The translations under genes and the position numbers were made by a program. From Flagellimonas meridianipacifica (GTDB lineage Bacteria > Bacteroidota > Bacteroidia > Flavobacteriales > Flavobacteriaceae): DNA of 64,000 nt. Where the stretch lies: contig NZ_PVYX01000002.1 of NCBI RefSeq assembly GCF_003001695.1, positions 1,674,001 through 1,738,000 on the forward strand, in the 5' to 3' direction. Shown piece by piece: positions 25,878-35,014 of this stretch. A model generated the notes under the pieces. The model did not search any database. It was not told where the DNA came from and saw only the letters and a program-made list of their open reading frames with translations. Positions within the stretch are counted from its first letter, which is position 1. The number at the start of each line of letters is the position of its first letter.

Positions 25878-25952
25878 AAATAAATATATCGGTCAATTTA
25901 GCTAGGTACAAAAATCTCTGGCCCTAAACTAATGACCAGCGTTTGAAAATAT

Positions 25953-26123
25953 CTAGTCCCAGGCAAATCCGGTAAACAATCGATAGCAGAAAGCATATAG
26001 CACCATTGCAAGTAGTGCAGTACAGGTCCAAAAATATAGCTTGAATCCATTTCTCAAAACTCTATGTCCAAGATTCATGAATGCTTCTTTGTAGATTCTT
26101 TTTGCAAGTAAAATTTGATTCAT
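25953..26123 (-). CDS. DUF6747-like small membrane protein, 56 aa
   Basis: A 56-residue protein beginning MNQILLAKRIYKEAFMNLGHRVLRNGFK and ending in a membrane helix with the motif YAFCYRLFTGFAWD. It resembles the short DUF6747-type proteins of Flavobacteriaceae, which share the KEAF-NLG start and the YRLFTGFA end. I use the ATG at 26123; a longer in-frame start at 26270 adds about 49 residues that do not fit the family. The function is unknown. Confidence 0.65.
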   Translation of the reverse strand: MNQILLAKRIYKEAFMNLGHRVLRNGFKLYFWTCTALLAMVLYAFCYRLFTGFAWD

Positions 26124-26473
26124 CTGTGTAAGTATTATGTTCACTTCGAAAATAGAACAAGGGTACGAACCAAACATTGATTCTTTGACAATGCATCCAT
26201 AAACATCGGTAAAGTGCTGAATAATTGATGATTTAGGTGCAGTATCTAAAAAAAGAGGTGTTTTAACCAATAGATAAGCTGTTGGATATTCCCGATATAA
26301 TTTGCATGGTATTGATTTAGAATATGATTTTTTGATAAAACTGAATCATGGTTCAAACCGAGACAAATCACAAAATGTATTCGGTAGTTTTGAACACCTT
26401 GAGAAAAAAATTGACTGCTTTTGTGTGTTTTAACCTAGATGAGTAGCTAGCAAACCAAACCTTATAATTAGCT
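26124..26473. other. 350-bp intergenic stretch
   Basis: An AT-rich gap between the small DUF6747-like gene (reading left) and the symporter stop. I see no credible gene, RNA or clear terminator. It presumably holds the promoter of the small gene, but no good TAnnTTTG match was found on the minus strand. Confidence 0.5.
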
Positions 26474-27802
26474 TTAACTTTGGCTGGTCAGGGTTTCATC
26501 TTCCTGTTTGTTTCCATAGTATCGATTAAAGACCAAACAAGCGGTTAAATCCCCGGTCACGTTGACCGATGTTCTGAACATTCCCAGAATACGGTCTATT
26601 CCAATGACGACCAAAAGACCCTCTACCGGTATCCCGGCGCTTTCCAATACTGATGCAAGAATTATCACCCCACCTCCTGGAATGGCTGGGGTTCCGATAG
26701 ATGCAGCTACTACAGTGAAAGTAATCAATAAAAGGTTCATCACGGATAAATCTATCCCATATGCCTGTGCCATGAACAAGGTAGTAACACATTGAAAAAG
26801 AGCCGTACCGTCCATGTTTATTGTAGCTCCAATGGGTATAACAAAATCACTGATGTTAGAGGATACTCCCAACTTTTCATCAACAGTTTTCATGGACAAT
26901 GGCATTACAGCTGCGGAACTGGCTGTAGAAAAAGCCAGTAACTGAGGTTCTCTGATTTCCCTTAGGTATTTTAATGGAGGTATATCGGTTATTACAGTCA
27001 CCAGTATCAAATAAAACAGTAATAAGAATATTAATCCCAGAATTACCACCCCCATATAATAGCCCAATCCTATGAATATTTCTATACCTGTTCTAGACAA
27101 CAAGGCGGCAATTAAACCGAATACGGCATAAGGTACTAGCATCATCGCCCAAGAAACCACTATCATACATATTTTTTGAATGGCTTCCGAAAACTGAATT
27201 ATGGGTCTCGCTGTTTTATCCTGAAGTTGGGTTACGGCGACACCTATGAGTATTGTGAAAATTACAACCCCCAACATTTCCCCGGTCAAAATAGACTCAA
27301 GCGGGTTGTTTGGAATAAGGTTTGAGATGGCTTTTGGAATATTTTCCATAAGATTGGTTTGCTCAATGGGTATCTCATTCACATCATTGGTACTGGAAAA
27401 TCCGCCAAGCGAAAAAATGTATTGACCAGGTTTCAAAACGAGGGTTACTGCGAGGCCTATCAGTATGGCAACGGAAGTGGTGAAAATGAAATACAACAGG
27501 AGTCTAAGGCCGAAAGATTTAAGATTACCCGCTGTATTGCTCACTATACCCGTAAGTATCGAAGTAAATACCAGAGGTATCATAATCATTTGGACCAATC
27601 GCATGAACAACTGCCCTGGCAAGTCAAGCCATTCTGCTAGTCGTGAACTAAAATTCTCCGAAAACAGTCCTGTTGATGGGTTGAGAAGAATTCCCAAACC
27701 CGCTCCCAATACCAAACCGATTACTACCTTGAGCCATAATTGTCCCTTTACTAGACGTTCTAAATAAACAGATAAGTAATTCAAAGGCCTGAACTCAATC
27801 AT
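26474..27802 (-). CDS. Dicarboxylate/amino acid:cation symporter (DAACS family)
   Basis: A 442-residue inner-membrane transporter of the GltP/DctA family. Multiple membrane helices are clear, beginning LWLKVVIGLVLGAGLGILLNP. Family signatures include AFSTASSAAVMPLSMKTVDEKLG (serine-rich re-entrant hairpin), IPIGATINMDGTALFQCV and GTPAIPGGGVIILASVLESAGIP, which form the substrate and Na+ sites. It probably imports glutamate, aspartate or C4-dicarboxylates with Na+ or H+. It is a single-gene unit. Confidence 0.93.
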   Translation of the reverse strand: MIEFRPLNYLSVYLERLVKGQLWLKVVIGLVLGAGLGILLNPSTGLFSENFSSRLAEWLDLPGQLFMRLVQMIMIPLVFTSILTGIVSNTAGNLKSFGLRLLLYFIFTTSVAILIGLAVTLVLKPGQYIFSLGGFSSTNDVNEIPIEQTNLMENIPKAISNLIPNNPLESILTGEMLGVVIFTILIGVAVTQLQDKTARPIIQFSEAIQKICMIVVSWAMMLVPYAVFGLIAALLSRTGIEIFIGLGYYMGVVILGLIFLLLFYLILVTVITDIPPLKYLREIREPQLLAFSTASSAAVMPLSMKTVDEKLGVSSNISDFVIPIGATINMDGTALFQCVTTLFMAQAYGIDLSVMNLLLITFTVVAASIGTPAIPGGGVIILASVLESAGIPVEGLLVVIGIDRILGMFRTSVNVTGDLTACLVFNRYYGNKQEDETLTSQS

Positions 27803-27967
27803 AGTGTCCCCAATCTTTACTTTGGATGGATAATACTTTTATCAACAGAACTGGAAAAATGACAACAATTGGCTGTTGGAGACATGCAGTTTGGTCAACA
27901 TAGTACCGCTTTGAACGAACCAAAGCCACTTGAGCATTTCCTCAGTTTTTGTGTACTTCAAAAATAT

Positions 27968-28435
27968 TCAATAATAGGGATAGTAATTTGTGTTAGGCAC
28001 TTCAACCTTGTACTCCGACTGAAGAAAAGTGACCAAATCAATAAGTTCTTGTACGGTCATGACATAATTATAATTATCCATCTTTAAATCACCTTCTTCG
28101 GTCACGGCTATTTTTTTATATCTGGGAGCGATTTTGTGCGAAGGGTTTATCACTGAAGTTACCAGTTCGCCATAGGTCTTCTTGGAGGATACTTCTCCAC
28201 CCAGAAGTATATTGAGGCTATCACTGCCTCCTTTCCATGCAATCCCTGAAATACTATGACAACTATTGCAAGCCAACCTTTCATAGGTTAACTTCCCTTG
28301 TTCAATATCACCCTCAGGTAATGCAAATCCACGCGACTCATTATCACAACTGCTCATGAGCAGTCCACCACACGCTAAGATGAATAACATTAAATAATTT
28401 GAAGGGGTCCGGAAGGTCTTTTTCTTAAGGTACAT
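27968..28435 (-). CDS. c-type cytochrome lipoprotein
   Basis: A 155-residue protein with a lipoprotein signal (LLMSSC, Cys30) and a heme c motif CNSCH at residues 56-60. A C-terminal helix (YVMTVQELIDLVTFLQSEYKVEVP) contains a Met that could be the distal heme ligand. It is a single-heme cytochrome anchored in the periplasm, presumably an electron carrier. No oxidase or dehydrogenase gene is adjacent, so its partner is unknown. Confidence 0.85.
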   Translation of the reverse strand: MYLKKKTFRTPSNYLMLFILACGGLLMSSCDNESRGFALPEGDIEQGKLTYERLACNSCHSISGIAWKGGSDSLNILLGGEVSSKKTYGELVTSVINPSHKIAPRYKKIAVTEEGDLKMDNYNYVMTVQELIDLVTFLQSEYKVEVPNTNYYPYY

Positions 28436-28620
28436 AGGCTGTTATTTTTAGTAAATGATTTAATCCATCACTATTGGATAAAAACAAACATAATCACTAA
28501 AAAAGAGGAAGAAAATGACCTACGTCAGCAGGTAATTCTGTTAAAGGAAAAACATCCCAAAACACTATCTAAAAAAAAATCAGGGTTTTCGTGTTGAGCC
28601 TTTTTGGTATGGTAATTAAA

Positions 28621-30396
28621 TCATTCCACTATTTTCATCTTTTTCAACAAAAAAGAAGCGTTCATATTCTTGCATACCCCTTCTTTTAACTGGTAATCAA
28701 AATGTAACTCGTCATCCTTGATTTCAGTCTCGAAAAAGTAGTTCTTCACCTCTTTTAAACTACTGGCTATCTCACATAGACTTAAGTCATGGGTAGCTAT
28801 GATACCCGGAACTCCTCTTTCTACAAGGCGTTCAATGAGTCTTTTGGAGCCCTGCGCCTTATCCACGCTATTGGTACCTTTCAGAATTTCGTCCAATATT
28901 ACTAGATAGGTATCCTGTTCCAATTGCTCCATAATAAACTGCAGTCTTGTGAGCTCAGAAAAGAAATAAGAACTCTGGTCCGCCAAAGAATCTGTAGTGC
29001 GCATGCTGGTAATCAACTTAATCGGAACGTAAGCGCTTTCTTCTGCACAAACAGGCAATCCCAAATTTGACATGAGAACATACAAAGAAGCTGTTCGTAA
29101 AAAGGTACTTTTTCCTGCCATATTTGCTCCTGTTACCACAAAAAAGTCATCTTTTCCAAGTCGTAAATCACTGTTGATTCTTTTTTCAGTTTCAATCAAT
29201 GGATGACCTAGAGATTTAGCTTGAATCAAGTAATCAGTATCTTTTTCAATTGTTGGAAAGGTAAACTCAGAATGGTTAAAAGCAAATGTCCCGAAGGAAT
29301 TATAGGCATCAAAAAAAGCTATCGTCGCAAACCACTGACCTACCAAATGATTATACTTAACAATCCACTGCTCAATTTGATACGCTGATTGTAAATCCCA
29401 AAGAAAAAATCCATTGCCCAGTAGTGCCACAAAAACATTGTTCCGATTATCAAATCTATCCATAGCGTTTGAAAATCGCTTAAAGATGATTGATGCCTTT
29501 TCTTGACCTGACTCTATCTTCTTTCTCTCGGTCAGCAGCAAATCGGTTCTAAAATTCTGATTTTCAATTTCCTGTAGCAAAAGTGAATATTGTTCAATCG
29601 TATCCTTTACCTTACTGGTCTTTGCATTTAGCTCATTGTTCCGCTTAAGAAAGAATCCTGAAAAAACAAGTCCCAGCAAAAACCAAATTCCCAAAAACCA
29701 CCAATTCACTATTTTAAGAACTACAAGCGTAAAAAAGACAACTGATATAAATCCAAAGATGGCGGGTACCCTTTTTAATTTGTCTGGTATAAAGGGAACA
29801 TAGGTTTGCAACCAGTTAATAATGGTTTTCGAGCTCAGTTCTGTTTTGGTTAATCTTCCCAAGGCCGTATATCTTTGAACCCATTTCGGCATTGTAGATA
29901 GCTCTTGAATCGCCTCCTGCTTCCTATGAATATTATCAATGGAATTGGACAAAAGCATATTGCACAGATAATCGGTACCTTTCTTCAGTCCTGTTCGGTT
30001 TGCATATTGAAAGAACGAGCCCCTGCCAAACAAATCAATATCTGAACTAAAAAAATGCGAAGGTTCTTCAAAAACCTTTCCATCAAAGCGGTCCAAATAA
30101 TTCCCTTTTAGAACCTCTATTTCTTCTTCATTTATTCTTTTGAGCTCCTTGTTGAGTTCAAATATGGTTCTCTTATCCGCATGCGATCGTAGCAAGAAGA
30201 GAAACAATCCTGCGCCAAAAACAAATGAAGTCCACATCCATATTGCATTCTTGGAAAATAGATAGAGTAAAGCGCAAGTTCCAACAAAAACCAATAGGCG
30301 CATCAGGCTTATCTGGGTAAGCACTTGCTTTTGTTTTACAAGTGTATCCTTGAGCTTTGCTATTTCATTCTCATAAAATGGTCTTGGGTCTTTCAT
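28621..30396 (-). CDS. Membrane-associated MutS-like ATPase
   Basis: A 591-residue protein. The C-terminal third is a MutS family V ATPase: Walker A TGANMAGKSTFLRTASLYVLMSN, Walker B region TYLVILDEILKGTNSVDKAQGSKRLIE, and the His motif GIIATHDLSL. The N-terminal part has membrane helices in two places (about residues 33-70 and 205-245, e.g. FGFISVVFFTLVVLKIVNWWFLGIWFLLG) instead of the mismatch-binding domains of MutS. It is therefore not the classical repair protein. Such MutS-like proteins are common in Bacteroidota, with unknown role. It is divergent from the DUF294 gene. Confidence 0.85.
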   Translation of the reverse strand: MKDPRPFYENEIAKLKDTLVKQKQVLTQISLMRLLVFVGTCALLYLFSKNAIWMWTSFVFGAGLFLFLLRSHADKRTIFELNKELKRINEEEIEVLKGNYLDRFDGKVFEEPSHFFSSDIDLFGRGSFFQYANRTGLKKGTDYLCNMLLSNSIDNIHRKQEAIQELSTMPKWVQRYTALGRLTKTELSSKTIINWLQTYVPFIPDKLKRVPAIFGFISVVFFTLVVLKIVNWWFLGIWFLLGLVFSGFFLKRNNELNAKTSKVKDTIEQYSLLLQEIENQNFRTDLLLTERKKIESGQEKASIIFKRFSNAMDRFDNRNNVFVALLGNGFFLWDLQSAYQIEQWIVKYNHLVGQWFATIAFFDAYNSFGTFAFNHSEFTFPTIEKDTDYLIQAKSLGHPLIETEKRINSDLRLGKDDFFVVTGANMAGKSTFLRTASLYVLMSNLGLPVCAEESAYVPIKLITSMRTTDSLADQSSYFFSELTRLQFIMEQLEQDTYLVILDEILKGTNSVDKAQGSKRLIERLVERGVPGIIATHDLSLCEIASSLKEVKNYFFETEIKDDELHFDYQLKEGVCKNMNASFLLKKMKIVE

Positions 30397-30513
30397 TCAA
30401 TAGAAATTGAAAATACGTATTGGATTTCAAGCAGGCCGCTAAGATAGTGGTATATCCCAATTCAAAGTTTGAAAATTTCCCAAGATATCGCCAATAGAAT
30501 TACCTTTATAATT

Positions 30514-32430
30514 ATGAAGAACACTATTTCTGAACGTATTGCGGATTTTCTCAAAGCTTTCCCACCATTTTCCAATTTGTTTAAAAAGGAACTTGAATCA
30601 CTTTCGGAAGAAGTTACCATAATATATAAGGAGAAAAACAGCTTTGTGTTTACCGTGGATGAGTCCGCTCACCATCAATTTTATGTGGTGCATAAAGGGG
30701 CAATTGCCCTTTGGGATAAGGATGAGAAAACCGTTCTAGATATTTGTGATGAGGGTGATATTTTTGGACTTAGACCTTTAATGGCCAATGAGAATTACCG
30801 ACTAACGGCCAAAAGTGAGGAAGAAACAATACTCTACGCCATCCCTATTGAAAAATTCCGACCTTACATTAAAGAAAACAGAAGAGTAGCGGACTTCCTG
30901 GTGGAGAGCTTTGCATCCAATACCCGAAATCCTTATGACAAGACCAATAGGGGGCAATTGTTGGGTGATGCCTTCCAATCCAATTCCAAAAACAACACTC
31001 CCCTATTTGACCTGCAACTTGTCGATTTTTCAAAAAAAATAGTCTCATCCACCGAGCAAACTTCAATTAAATCCATTGCAGATAAAATGACCTCGCATGG
31101 GATTGGAGCCATGCTTATCGAAAAAGAAGGATTGCCTATCGGTATAATCACGGACAAAGATTTAAGAAACAAAATTGCCACAGGTGATTATTCCATTACT
31201 GCAAAAGCCAAAAGCATTATGTCCTCCCCGGTAATCACCTACCCTACCAAGCTTACAATAACACAGGCACAAATGGCCATGATGAAAAGCAATATCAGTC
31301 ATTTGGTTTTGACTGAAGATGGTACGGTGCACAGCAAAGCGGTTGGAATTTTATCTAAACACGATATTATGCTGTCCCTAGGGAATAATCCGGCCGTGTT
31401 GGTAAAAGCAATTAAAAGGACCAACAAAGCCGAAGAGATTAAACCTCTAAGGAATGGCGTGATGAATCTATTGAGAGGATATCTAGAACAGAATATCCCC
31501 CTCACCTTAACGTCCAAAATCATATCCGAGCTAAATGATGCCTGCATCAAAAGAGTTGTGGAATTATCCCTGGAACGCATGGATTCAGGCCCGCCTGTGA
31601 AATTTGCATGGTTGGCCATGGGAAGTCAGGGAAGAAGCGAACAACTATTGCACACAGACCAGGATAATGCCTTGCTTTTTGAGGATGTACCTGATTCCAA
31701 GTTTGATAAAACTAGGGACTATTTTCTAAAATTGGCCAGATTTATTACCATGGGACTCAATACCATTGGATATGAATACTGCCCCGCCGATATGATGGGG
31801 TCTAACCCAAAATGGTGCAACAGTTTATCAGGTTTTAAAAAAATGACCTCCAAATGGATTACCAACCCTGGGCCGGACGAAGTACTGCTCTCTTCCATTT
31901 TCTTTGATTACAATCGAACCTACGGTGATAAGGAATTGGTTTCCAAACTGTCCCATCACATATTTGATACAGTAGAGCAGTATCCCATATTTCTCACTCA
32001 TCTTGCCAGTGGAGCCTTAATGAATCCTTCACCATCTGGATTTTTTAGGGAATTTTTGGTAGAGCAAGATGGCGTTCACAAAGACTTTTTTGATTTGAAA
32101 CAACGTGCCCTAATGCCCTTGGTAGATGCCGCAAGGGTACTCATCCTTTCGAAGAACATCCCAGATATAAGCAATACCTGGGAGCGTTATGAAAAAATGG
32201 CGGAACTGGAACCTAGCAACAGAGAGTTGTTCCTGGCCTGTAGCTATGCCACAAAGGCTTTGCTTCGCTTTAGGACCAAACAGGGGTTGGCGAATAACGA
32301 TTCTGGTAGGTACATTAACTTGGAGCAATTGACCAAGGAAGAAAAAATGAAATTGAAACGGACCTTTAAAACCATTAAACAGATTCAAGAAGTGCTGAAC
32401 GTTCGTTTTATGGTCTCAAGAATACGATAA
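30514..32430 (+). CDS. cNMP-binding/CBS-pair/DUF294 nucleotidyltransferase-like protein
   Basis: A 638-residue cytoplasmic protein. Domains in order: cyclic-nucleotide-binding beta-roll (about residues 15-130), two CBS domains (about 170-290; SIADKMTSHGIGAMLIEKEG, AKSIMSSPVITYPTKLTIT), a nucleotidyltransferase-like domain with the GS...DxD pattern (AMGSQGRSEQLLHTDQDNAL), and a DUF294 C-terminal helical domain. I prefer the ATG at 30514 (MKNTISERIADFLK) to one at 30469. This family, with an exonuclease gene next to it, is often found near acetate permease and acs genes, as here. It is presumably a regulator that senses adenine nucleotides. Confidence 0.88.
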   Translation: MKNTISERIADFLKAFPPFSNLFKKELESLSEEVTIIYKEKNSFVFTVDESAHHQFYVVHKGAIALWDKDEKTVLDICDEGDIFGLRPLMANENYRLTAKSEEETILYAIPIEKFRPYIKENRRVADFLVESFASNTRNPYDKTNRGQLLGDAFQSNSKNNTPLFDLQLVDFSKKIVSSTEQTSIKSIADKMTSHGIGAMLIEKEGLPIGIITDKDLRNKIATGDYSITAKAKSIMSSPVITYPTKLTITQAQMAMMKSNISHLVLTEDGTVHSKAVGILSKHDIMLSLGNNPAVLVKAIKRTNKAEEIKPLRNGVMNLLRGYLEQNIPLTLTSKIISELNDACIKRVVELSLERMDSGPPVKFAWLAMGSQGRSEQLLHTDQDNALLFEDVPDSKFDKTRDYFLKLARFITMGLNTIGYEYCPADMMGSNPKWCNSLSGFKKMTSKWITNPGPDEVLLSSIFFDYNRTYGDKELVSKLSHHIFDTVEQYPIFLTHLASGALMNPSPSGFFREFLVEQDGVHKDFFDLKQRALMPLVDAARVLILSKNIPDISNTWERYEKMAELEPSNRELFLACSYATKALLRFRTKQGLANNDSGRYINLEQLTKEEKMKLKRTFKTIKQIQEVLNVRFMVSRIR

Positions 32431-32438
32431 CTCTATCC

Positions 32439-33110
32439 ATGGCATCTAAAAAAGAGGACCTACCTGAATTTTGGAAGACCTATGAAGCTTCATTCGAGAA
32501 GAAGCTTCCAGAGGGTATAGCCGAAACTGTTTTTGTTGTTTTGGATACAGAAACTACAGGTTTTAGTCTTAAAAACGACCGCATGCTTAGCATTGGTGCA
32601 CTTCGGTTGATAAATGGCTCCATCCCTGCAAAAGATGCCTTTGAAGTGTTTTTGAAACAGACCACTTTCGATGCAAAAACCGTTGAAATCCATGGAATCT
32701 TGAAAAAAGGAAAAGTGAAACGGATTGAAGAACTGGAGGGACTAAAAATCTTATTGAAACTTCTTGAAAACAATGCGGTGATAGTGGCTCATCATGTTGG
32801 TTTTGATGTCGGGATGATAAACCAAGCACTTGTACGCCATGGAATGCCTAAACTATTGAATAAAACACTGGATACTGCAGTACTGTTTAATAGAAGTTTG
32901 CCTAGAGCAAAACGTAAAACCGATGGGCATTACAGTTTGGATGTTCTTTGTGAAGAATTCAACATTCCAAAAACCGACCGGCATACGGCTTTGGGAGATG
33001 CCTATATAACTGCAATAGCTTTCTTAAGAATTATGGATACTTTAAAACCCGTCTCCCTTGAACAATTACTCAAAAGAGACAGGTTTTGGGAATTCTGGAA
33101 GTCCTTCTAA
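32439..33110 (+). CDS. DEDDh 3'-5' exonuclease (DnaQ-like)
   Basis: A 223-residue exonuclease related to DNA polymerase III epsilon. The catalytic acids are visible: Exo I VVLDTETTGF, Exo II HHVGFDVGMINQ, Exo III HTALGDAYITA (His and Asp of the DEDDh type). It starts nine bases after the DUF294 gene and forms an operon with it. The chromosomal proofreading subunit is usually a different gene, so a repair or nucleotide-related role is likely. It overlaps the acs stop by four bases at its 3' end. Confidence 0.9.
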   Translation: MASKKEDLPEFWKTYEASFEKKLPEGIAETVFVVLDTETTGFSLKNDRMLSIGALRLINGSIPAKDAFEVFLKQTTFDAKTVEIHGILKKGKVKRIEELEGLKILLKLLENNAVIVAHHVGFDVGMINQALVRHGMPKLLNKTLDTAVLFNRSLPRAKRKTDGHYSLDVLCEEFNIPKTDRHTALGDAYITAIAFLRIMDTLKPVSLEQLLKRDRFWEFWKSF

Positions 33111-35014
33111 AGGGCCTCCTCCATTATTTCCTCCACTACTTCTGGATTCAGCAAAGTGGATGTATCACCAAGGTTTCCTGTGTCTTTGGATGCAATTTTC
33201 CGCAGAATTCGTCTCATTATCTTACCGCTTCGAGTTTTCGGTAGCCCAGAGGTAAATTGAATCTTATCCAATTTCGCAATAGGTCCAATATGTTCTGTGA
33301 TTACCTGATTTATCTCTTTGCGCAAATTGTCTCTATCCCTGGATTCACCGGTTTCTTTCAAAGTCACGTATCCATAGAGGGCATTCCCCTTTATGTCATG
33401 AGGGAATCCTACAATTGCCGATTCAGCTACCGCAGGATGTTCATTAATGGCATCTTCAATTGGAGCCGTTCCCAAATTATGTCCTGAAACTATGATTACA
33501 TCATCCACGCGGCCTGTGATTCGATAATACCCGACCTCATCGCGCAGGGCACCATCTCCTGTAAAATATTTATTCTCAAAAGCAGAAAAATAGGTGTCCT
33601 TATATCTTTGATGATTTCCCCAAATGGAACGTGCCATGGAAGGCCAAGGATACTTAATACAAAGTCGGCCATCAGCAGGGTTTCCTTTTATTTCCGCACC
33701 TTTTTCATCCATAAGAGCAGGTTGTACACCTGGTAGTGGAAGCGTGGCATAGGTCGGTTTAGTAGGTGTTGAAAATGGAACTGGAGAAATCAAAATTCCG
33801 CCTGTCTCAGTTTGCCACCAAGTATCCACTATAGGACACTGCTTCTCCCCGACGTGGTCGTTATACCAGTGCCAAGCTTCCTCGTTAATGGGTTCACCTA
33901 CCGTACCCAAAACCTTCAAACTGGATAAATCATATTTTTTGATAAAGTCCAGGTTTTCTTTGGCCAGAGCCCTTATAGCAGTCGGTGCCGTGTAAAACTG
34001 GGTGATCTTATGCTTCTGTACGATTTCCCAGAAGCGGCCAAAATCAGGATAGGAAGGTACCCCCTCAAACATTACGGTGGTAGCCCCATTGGCCAATGGT
34101 CCGTAAATAATGTATGAATGTCCCGTAATCCATCCAATATCCGCTGTACACCAATAGATGTCGTTCTCCCGATATTGGAAAACGTTTTTAAACGTGTAAG
34201 CAGTATAAATCATATACCCCCCTGTGGTGTGAAGCATCCCTTTGGGCTTGCCCGTAGAACCTGAAGTATATAAAATAAACAAAGGGTCTTCTGCATCCAT
34301 TACTTCAGGTGGAAAATCGCCATAAGCGCCTTCCAACAGTGGAGCCAGCCATTCATCACGGCCTGCTTTCATGTCTATTTTAGAATCAATACGCTTTGCT
34401 ACCAAAACTGTTTCAACGTCAGGACAATCATTCAATGCTTCATCTACAATTCCCTTCAAATCGATAGTCTTTTTACCGCGATACGAACCGTCGGAAGTAA
34501 TCACCATTTTAGCTCCACAATCATTGATTCGTGTTGACAGGGCTGTCGAGGAAAAACCGGCAAAGACTACGGAGTGAATTGCCCCTATTCTCGCACAGGC
34601 AAGCACCGAAACTGCAAGTTCTGGAATCATGGGAAGATAAATAACTACCCTATCCCCTTTTTTGATACCTTTTTCACTGAGCACATTGGCCATTCTACAT
34701 ACTCTACCATGAAGGTCTTTGTATGTGATATTTTCTGCTTCCTCATTTGGGTCGTTGGGTTCAAAGAGTATCGCTGTTTTTTCGCCCCGAATGCGCAAAT
34801 GTCGGTCAATACAGTTTTCGGTAATGTTCAATTGTGCCCCTTGAAACCATTTGATTTCAGGTTTACTAAAATCCCACTCCAAGACTTTGTCCCATTTTTT
34901 CCGCCAAACGAAGTGCTCTTCTGCAACTTCTTCCCAAAAATTTTCTGGGTCACGAACGGACTTTCGATATACTTGAAAATATTCTTCAAGATGTTTTATG
35001 TGATAATTACTCAT
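33107..35014 (-). CDS. acs: Acetyl-CoA synthetase
   Basis: A 635-residue AMP-forming acetate-CoA ligase, close to the usual 650. It converts acetate, ATP and CoA to acetyl-CoA. Motifs include LYTSGSTGKPKGMLHTTGGY (P-loop), WWQTETGG, the hinge region TGRVDDVIIVSGH, and the C-terminal acetylation-site Lys in LPKTRSGKIMRRILR. It starts four bases inside the preceding PrpE-like gene and is the last gene of the acetate locus operon read leftwards. Confidence 0.95.
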   Translation of the reverse strand: MSNYHIKHLEEYFQVYRKSVRDPENFWEEVAEEHFVWRKKWDKVLEWDFSKPEIKWFQGAQLNITENCIDRHLRIRGEKTAILFEPNDPNEEAENITYKDLHGRVCRMANVLSEKGIKKGDRVVIYLPMIPELAVSVLACARIGAIHSVVFAGFSSTALSTRINDCGAKMVITSDGSYRGKKTIDLKGIVDEALNDCPDVETVLVAKRIDSKIDMKAGRDEWLAPLLEGAYGDFPPEVMDAEDPLFILYTSGSTGKPKGMLHTTGGYMIYTAYTFKNVFQYRENDIYWCTADIGWITGHSYIIYGPLANGATTVMFEGVPSYPDFGRFWEIVQKHKITQFYTAPTAIRALAKENLDFIKKYDLSSLKVLGTVGEPINEEAWHWYNDHVGEKQCPIVDTWWQTETGGILISPVPFSTPTKPTYATLPLPGVQPALMDEKGAEIKGNPADGRLCIKYPWPSMARSIWGNHQRYKDTYFSAFENKYFTGDGALRDEVGYYRITGRVDDVIIVSGHNLGTAPIEDAINEHPAVAESAIVGFPHDIKGNALYGYVTLKETGESRDRDNLRKEINQVITEHIGPIAKLDKIQFTSGLPKTRSGKIMRRILRKIASKDTGNLGDTSTLLNPEVVEEIMEEAL

